A stretch of 10,437 nucleotides of DNA, taken from the NCBI GenBank assembly GCA_900756495.1, contig CAAEKI010000264.1, positions 1 through 10,437 on the forward strand, given 5' to 3'. Shown piece after piece: positions 7,323 to 10,437 of this stretch; position 1 is the first letter of the stretch; the number at the start of each line of letters is the position of its first letter. The notes beneath the pieces were generated by a model. The model was not told the origin of the DNA. It ran no database searches and saw only the letters and a program-made list of their open reading frames with translations. The position numbers were made by a program, and so were the translations under genes. This stretch comes from an uncultured Oscillospiraceae bacterium (lineage in GTDB: Bacteria; Bacillota; Clostridia; Oscillospirales; Oscillospiraceae).

Positions 7323-7364
7323 CACGCGCCTGGTCACTGGGCGGCCTGTCACCTGCTGGGCTGA
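7323..7364 (+). pseudogene. Relic of the 3' end of an oppF-like gene
   Basis: Reads [13 protein letters not shown] and a TGA stop, exactly the last 13 residues of OppF, including the fourth iron-sulfur-type cysteine. Five bases differ from copy 1 (GCA/GCG, CCC/CCT, GGC/GGT, TGC/TGC-to-TGT, TTG/CTG) and all five are synonymous. Nothing upstream of 7323 resembles the rest of OppF; the hairpin cluster abuts it. An ATG at 7320 would give a 14-residue peptide, but there is no properly spaced ribosome binding site, so I treat it as a fragment rather than a gene. Confidence 0.7.
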
Positions 7365-7402
7365 GGCGGCGTGTGTTGCTGCGAGGAAGAGTGAGCCGCT
7401 GC
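7323..7402 (+). repeat. Copy 2 of the ~80-bp imperfect direct repeat
   Basis: Partner of 7127-7207, offset by 196 bases. The match continues about 38 bases beyond the stop, with lower identity than in the coding part. Just after it, TGAGCC (7392-7397) can pair with GGCTCA (7411-7416), which may be an end-of-gene stem. Confidence 0.8.
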
Positions 7403-7452
7403 TTTAGAGGGGCTCATCGGATATAGAGGAAATAGCGGCATATATATCAGGA

Positions 7453-7501
7453 AAGTTTGTTGTTTGTAACAGTTTTGAAACAATTGCTTTACAACAAACT
7501 T
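7453..7501. promoter_or_regulatory. 11-bp inverted repeat overlapping the oppA promoter (candidate operator)
   Basis: AAGTTTGTTGT (7453-7463) and ACAACAAACTT (7491-7501) are perfect reverse complements separated by 27 bases, with a small inner palindrome GTTTTGAAAC (7472-7481). The right arm covers the end of the -35 box and the start of the spacer of the oppA promoter. The arms are 38 bases apart start to start, close to 3.6 helical turns. A DNA-binding regulator using two half-sites, or a hairpin in read-through RNA, are both possible. Confidence 0.5.
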
Positions 7502-7517
7502 GCAGCCATGATATAAT
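7488..7517 (+). promoter_or_regulatory. Sigma-A promoter of oppA with extended -10
   Basis: TTTACA (7488-7493), an 18-bp spacer ending in TGA, then a perfect TATAAT (7512-7517); the TGN before the -10 box makes it an extended -10 promoter. Transcription would start near 7524, leaving a leader of about 117 bases. This supports separate, probably strong, expression of the binding protein. Confidence 0.8.
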
Positions 7518-7525
7518 GGCACCTG

Positions 7526-7614
7526 CAACAGACCCTGGGGTCTGTTGATAGGTTCTCCACAGGAAGGAGAACCTATCAACGCATCGTGTATCACGCCTCA
7601 AGGCGTCTAGATAC
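7526..7614 (+). promoter_or_regulatory. Structured 5' leader of oppA (three hairpins)
   Basis: Hairpin 1: CAACAGACC/GGTCTGTTG (7526-7547, CTGG loop). Hairpin 2: TTGATAGGTTCTCC/GGAGAACCTATCAA (7545-7579), 14 perfect pairs around ACAGGAA. Hairpin 3: ACGCC/GGCGT (7593-7606) inside an outer GTATC/GATAC (7588-7614). Hairpins 1 and 2 share TTG 7545-7547, so their full-length forms cannot both exist. None ends in a T-run. The ribosome binding site (GGAGG, 7628-7632) is outside all three. A 5' hairpin at the transcript start often stabilises mRNA; a regulatory leader is also possible. No known riboswitch class is recognised. Confidence 0.6.
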
Positions 7615-7640
7615 AAAAAATAACTATGGAGGTTCTTGCA

Positions 7641-9383
7641 ATGAAGAAGGCTAAGATCCTGTCTCTGGTCCTGGCTGTGACAATGCTCTTTACCCTGCTG
7701 GCCGCCTGCGGCAACGGCACCAGTTCCGGTAACCAGACCCCTGCCCCTGAGAGCAGCGCTCCTGTGGAGACACAGCCCGTTGAGGCCACACCCGCGTCCG
7801 ACACCTTTGACCTGAAGGTATGTATCGCTTCCGAGCCCCAGACTATTGACCCCGCCCTGAACAGCGCCGTGGACGGTGCCGTCATGACCCAGCACATGTT
7901 TGAGGGCCTAATGAAGTGGTCCAATGCCGGCAGCAAGTCCGACGACAAGCTGTATGCCGCTGAGGTCGTGCCTGGTCAGGCCGCTTCCTATGAGAAGACC
8001 GACAACGGCGACGGCACCGTCACCTATACCTTTACGCTGCGCGACGACATCAAGTGGTCCGATGGACAGCCCGTCACCGCCCAGGACTTCGTGTACTCCT
8101 GGCAGCGCCTGGCCACCCCTGACACCGCCGCCGACTACTGCTATATGATCGACATGGTCAAGGGATATGCTGACGTGAACGCCGGTACAGCCGAGCCTTC
8201 TACCCTGTCCGTCTCTGCTCCCGACGAGAAGACCTTTGTGGTTGACCTGACCTATGACTGCCCCTACTTCCTGGAGGTCTGTGCTTTCCCTGCCACCCTG
8301 CCTGTCCGGCAGGACATGATTGAGCAGTACGGCGACGAGTGGACCTTCTCCCCCAAATCTTATATTGGCAACGGCGCCTATAAGATGTCTGAGTGGAACC
8401 ACAACGCCTCCATTGTGATGGTAAAGAACGACCAGTACTATGACTATGAAAATCTGGGTCCCGACTCCATTACCTTCCAGCTGATGGACGACGCCAACGC
8501 CATGCTCTCCGCCTACAACTCCGATGAGCTGCAGTTCATTGAGAACGTGCCCGTGGATGAGTTTGCCTCCCTGCTGGCCAGCGGCGAGTTGTCCATCGCC
8601 GACTATATCGGCACCTACTATGTCTGCTACAACGTGACTGCCGAGCCCTTCGACGACTGGCGTGTGCGCAAGGCGTTTACGCTGGCTATCGACGCCAACT
8701 ATATTGTGGAAAACGTGACCCAGGCCGGCGAGATTCCCGCCACCGGCTTTGTGCCCGCCGGTATCTATGATGCCCAGGGCTCCTCCGGCGACGACTTCCG
8801 CACCGTGGGCGGCGACTACTGGGATAACTCCAAGGAGGCCTATGAGGCCAATCTGGAGGAGGCCAACCGCCTTCTGGACGAGGCCGGCTACGAGGACCGC
8901 TCCACTTTCCCCGTTGTCACCTATATGTACAACACGGACGACAAGCACGAGGCCATTGGCGAGGCGCTGCAGAACATGTGGTCCACCGGCCTGGGCGTCA
9001 CGGTTCAGCTCCAGAATCAGGACTGGTCCGTGTTCCTGGAGACCCGTAAGCAGGGCGAGTATCAGGTGGCCCGCAACGGCTGGATTGCCGACTACAACGA
9101 CGCCATCTCTTTCCTGGATATGTGGTACACCGACGGCGGCAACAACGACGCTCAGTACAGCCGCGCCGAGTATGACGCCGCTATCGACGCCGCCAAGGCC
9201 ACCTCTGATCCCGCAGAGCGCATGGCTGCCATGCACGAGGCTGAGGATCTGATTATTGGTGAGGACTGGGCGCTGGGCCCCATCTATTTCTACACCCAGC
9301 CCTATATGCTGAAGAGCGATGTAGACGGCGTGTTCTATACGCCGCTGGGCTACTTCTTCTTCCAGTACGCTTCCCGCGGTTAA
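7641..9383 (+). CDS. oppA: Oligopeptide ABC transporter substrate-binding lipoprotein, OppA type
   Basis: 580 residues from ATG 7641, with GGAGG (7628-7632) 8 bases upstream; the in-frame ATG at 7626 overlaps that site and is rejected. A lipoprotein signal peptide with lipobox LAAC predicts Cys23 as the lipidated residue. A linker rich in Thr, Pro, Glu and Ser (about 24-55) leads into a family 5 solute-binding domain. The first lobe has SEPQTIDPALN (64-74) and the OppA-like stretch DIKWSDGQPVTAQDFVYSW (136-154). The C-terminal part includes WIADYNDAISFLDMWYT. This places it with OppA/MppA rather than nickel or haem binders, though the preferred peptide length cannot be read. It lies 472 bases after oppF with its own promoter and leader, and ends in a strong terminator. 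Third-position G/C bias is very strong, suggesting high expression. Confidence 0.93.
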   Translation: MKKAKILSLVLAVTMLFTLLAACGNGTSSGNQTPAPESSAPVETQPVEATPASDTFDLKVCIASEPQTIDPALNSAVDGAVMTQHMFEGLMKWSNAGSKSDDKLYAAEVVPGQAASYEKTDNGDGTVTYTFTLRDDIKWSDGQPVTAQDFVYSWQRLATPDTAADYCYMIDMVKGYADVNAGTAEPSTLSVSAPDEKTFVVDLTYDCPYFLEVCAFPATLPVRQDMIEQYGDEWTFSPKSYIGNGAYKMSEWNHNASIVMVKNDQYYDYENLGPDSITFQLMDDANAMLSAYNSDELQFIENVPVDEFASLLASGELSIADYIGTYYVCYNVTAEPFDDWRVRKAFTLAIDANYIVENVTQAGEIPATGFVPAGIYDAQGSSGDDFRTVGGDYWDNSKEAYEANLEEANRLLDEAGYEDRSTFPVVTYMYNTDDKHEAIGEALQNMWSTGLGVTVQLQNQDWSVFLETRKQGEYQVARNGWIADYNDAISFLDMWYTDGGNNDAQYSRAEYDAAIDAAKATSDPAERMAAMHEAEDLIIGEDWALGPIYFYTQPYMLKSDVDGVFYTPLGYFFFQYASRG

Positions 9384-9396
9384 AATCCGAGTAAAA

Positions 9397-9430
9397 GGGC
9401 GGAGCCGTCTGGCTCCGCCCTCTATTTTTT
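9397..9430 (+). terminator. Strong intrinsic terminator after oppA
   Basis: GGGCGGAGCC (9397-9406) and GGCTCCGCCC (9411-9420) form a perfect 10-bp stem with a GTCT loop, followed by TCTATTTTTT and preceded by AAAA. Confidence 0.95.
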
Positions 9431-9455
9431 GGTGCCTTTGACGAATGCATAAAGA

Positions 9456-9484
9456 TTGCAATAACTTTGAATAAGATGTATAAT
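9456..9484 (+). promoter_or_regulatory. Sigma-A promoter of the family 3 binding protein gene
   Basis: TTGCAA (9456-9461), a 17-bp spacer, then a perfect TATAAT (9479-9484). Expected transcript start is near 9491. A second TTGACG at 9438-9443 has only a poor -10 box at the right distance. Confidence 0.75.
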
Positions 9485-9529
9485 ACCCCTTGCAGACCCG
9501 AGAAACCTTATGATTAGGAGAGAATGAAT

Positions 9530-10408
9530 ATGAAGAAATTGTTTGCGATTATCATGGCGGCAGCCATGAGCGCTGTGCTTTTGACCGCCTGCTCCGGCGG
9601 TACCAACCCCGGCGCGGCGACCACACCAGACCCCGCCCCCGCTACCACGGAGCCGCAGGTTGAGAGCACCGCTCCCGTGGAAGAGACTGAGCCTGCCGCC
9701 TCTGGTGAGCTGGTCACCGTAGAAGAGGGCAAGCTCATTATGTCCACCAACGCCGCCTTCCCGCCCTATGAGATGACCACCGACGACGGCAGCTTTGAGG
9801 GTATCGATGTAGAGGTGGCCGGCGCTATCGCTGAGAAGCTGGGCCTGGAGCTGGAGATCATGGACGTTGCATTCAATGCAGCCCTCACTGCTGTTCAGAC
9901 CGGCCAGAGCGATATTGCCATGGCGGGTATCACCGTCAACCCTGAGCGTCAAGAGGCTATGGACTTCTCCGACAGCTATGCAACTGGTGTGCAGGTGGTC
10001 ATCGTGAAGGAGGACTCCACCATTCAGTCCATCGACGACTTGGCCAATGCCGAGATGATTGGCTGCCAAGCCGACACCACTGGTTACATCTACTGCTCTG
10101 ATACTCCGGAGAACGGGGGCTATGGTGAGGATCATGTCACAGCCTACGATACCGGCGCTCTGGCTGTTATGGCTCTGGTCAACGGCCAAGTGGACGCCGT
10201 TGTCATTGACAACGAGCCTGCCAAGGCATTTGTGGAGCAGAACGAGGGCCTGAAGATCCTAGATACCGAATTCGCGGTGGAGGATTACGCCATTGCCGTT
10301 GCCAAGGGCAATACCGCCCTGCTGGACGCCATCAACGCGGCCATGGCCGAACTGAAGGCTGATGGCACCTTCCAGGCCATCGTGGATAAATACATCACCG
10401 CTGAATAA
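9530..10408 (+). CDS. Amino acid ABC transporter substrate-binding lipoprotein (family 3)
   Basis: 292 residues from ATG 9530, preferred because AGGAG (9516-9520) is 9 bases before it; ATG 9524 is only 3 bases from the site and would add two residues. The lipobox LTAC gives Cys21, followed by an unusually long Thr/Pro/Glu/Ala linker (about 22-62). The family 3 solute-binding domain starts at KLIMSTNAAFPPYE (68-81), continues with FEGIDVEVAGAIAEKLG (89-105), ITVNPERQEAMDFSDSY (134-150, Arg140 in the place that usually holds the ligand carboxylate), and VDAVVIDNEPAKAF (221-234). Such proteins bind polar amino acids such as glutamine, cystine or lysine; the exact ligand is not clear. Residues about 187-201 (IYCSDTPENGGYGED) look like an extra loop. 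It has its own promoter, and its permease and ATPase are expected just downstream. Confidence 0.92.
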   Translation: MKKLFAIIMAAAMSAVLLTACSGGTNPGAATTPDPAPATTEPQVESTAPVEETEPAASGELVTVEEGKLIMSTNAAFPPYEMTTDDGSFEGIDVEVAGAIAEKLGLELEIMDVAFNAALTAVQTGQSDIAMAGITVNPERQEAMDFSDSYATGVQVVIVKEDSTIQSIDDLANAEMIGCQADTTGYIYCSDTPENGGYGEDHVTAYDTGALAVMALVNGQVDAVVIDNEPAKAFVEQNEGLKILDTEFAVEDYAIAVAKGNTALLDAINAAMAELKADGTFQAIVDKYITAE

Positions 10409-10437
10409 TGGGCGGACAGAGCGGGCGGCCCAGGGGC
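10409..10437. other. Window end, too short to interpret
   Basis: The 29 bases after the stop are GC-rich, with GGGCGG motifs that could begin a hairpin, but the window ends before it could be judged. Confidence 0.5.

Noticed and set aside
7177..7407. Open frame across the hairpin cluster (76 codons)
   Set aside because: No ribosome binding site, and the translation is just a read-out of GC-rich palindromes in a frame different from the oppF relic.
7908..9461. Long open frame on the minus strand opposite oppA (517 codons)
   Set aside because: It mirrors the strongly GC-biased codon use of oppA. Its protein is low-complexity Gly/Val/His-rich, it runs across the terminator, and it has no recognisable domain.

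Overview
The window looks like chromosomal DNA of a GC-rich, Gram-positive gut-type Clostridia, probably Oscillospiraceae (Flavonifractor, Intestinimonas or Lawsonibacter-like). Reasons: strong AGGAGG-type ribosome binding sites, lipoprotein signal peptides followed by long Thr/Pro/Glu/Ser linkers, a DUF2156 protein of the type common in these bacteria, and heavy use of GCC, CTG, ACC and GAC codons in the transport genes. The taxonomic call is inference. All genes I can support are on the + strand.

Layout. 1-262: 3' end of an O6-alkylguanine-DNA alkyltransferase (MGMT/Ogt family). 446-1360: DUF2156 protein (C-terminal domain of the phosphatidylglycerol lysyltransferase family, GNAT-like fold). 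1537-2415: GNAT acetyltransferase, followed by a hairpin terminator. 2416-2802: regulatory gap ending in a good sigma-A promoter. 2803-7168: four tightly packed genes of an oligopeptide/dipeptide ABC importer: two permeases (oppB, oppC) and two ATPases (oppD, oppF). 7169-7640: a long gap with no gene but much structure. 7641-9383: the matching OppA-type lipoprotein with its own promoter, followed by a strong intrinsic terminator. 9530-10408: a family 3 (polar amino acid) substrate-binding lipoprotein with its own promoter; its permease and ATPase would lie past the window edge.

How the genes work together. OppA, anchored outside the membrane, would capture peptides and deliver them to the OppB/OppC pore, driven by the OppD/OppF ATPases. 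The binding protein is last and separately promoted, which allows it to be made in excess of the membrane parts. The family 3 lipoprotein adds amino acid capture.

The most unusual part is the oppF-oppA gap. It holds (a) a second, diverged copy of the last 13 codons and stop of oppF, differing at five bases that are all synonymous, (b) a run of four strong hairpins between the two copies, (c) an 11-bp inverted repeat whose right arm overlaps the oppA promoter, and (d) a structured oppA leader with a perfect 14-bp hairpin. The other oddity is OppC, about 150 residues longer than usual because of an Ala/Glu/Gln-rich insert in its first outside loop. I did not find a clearly new defence, mobile or biosynthetic system.
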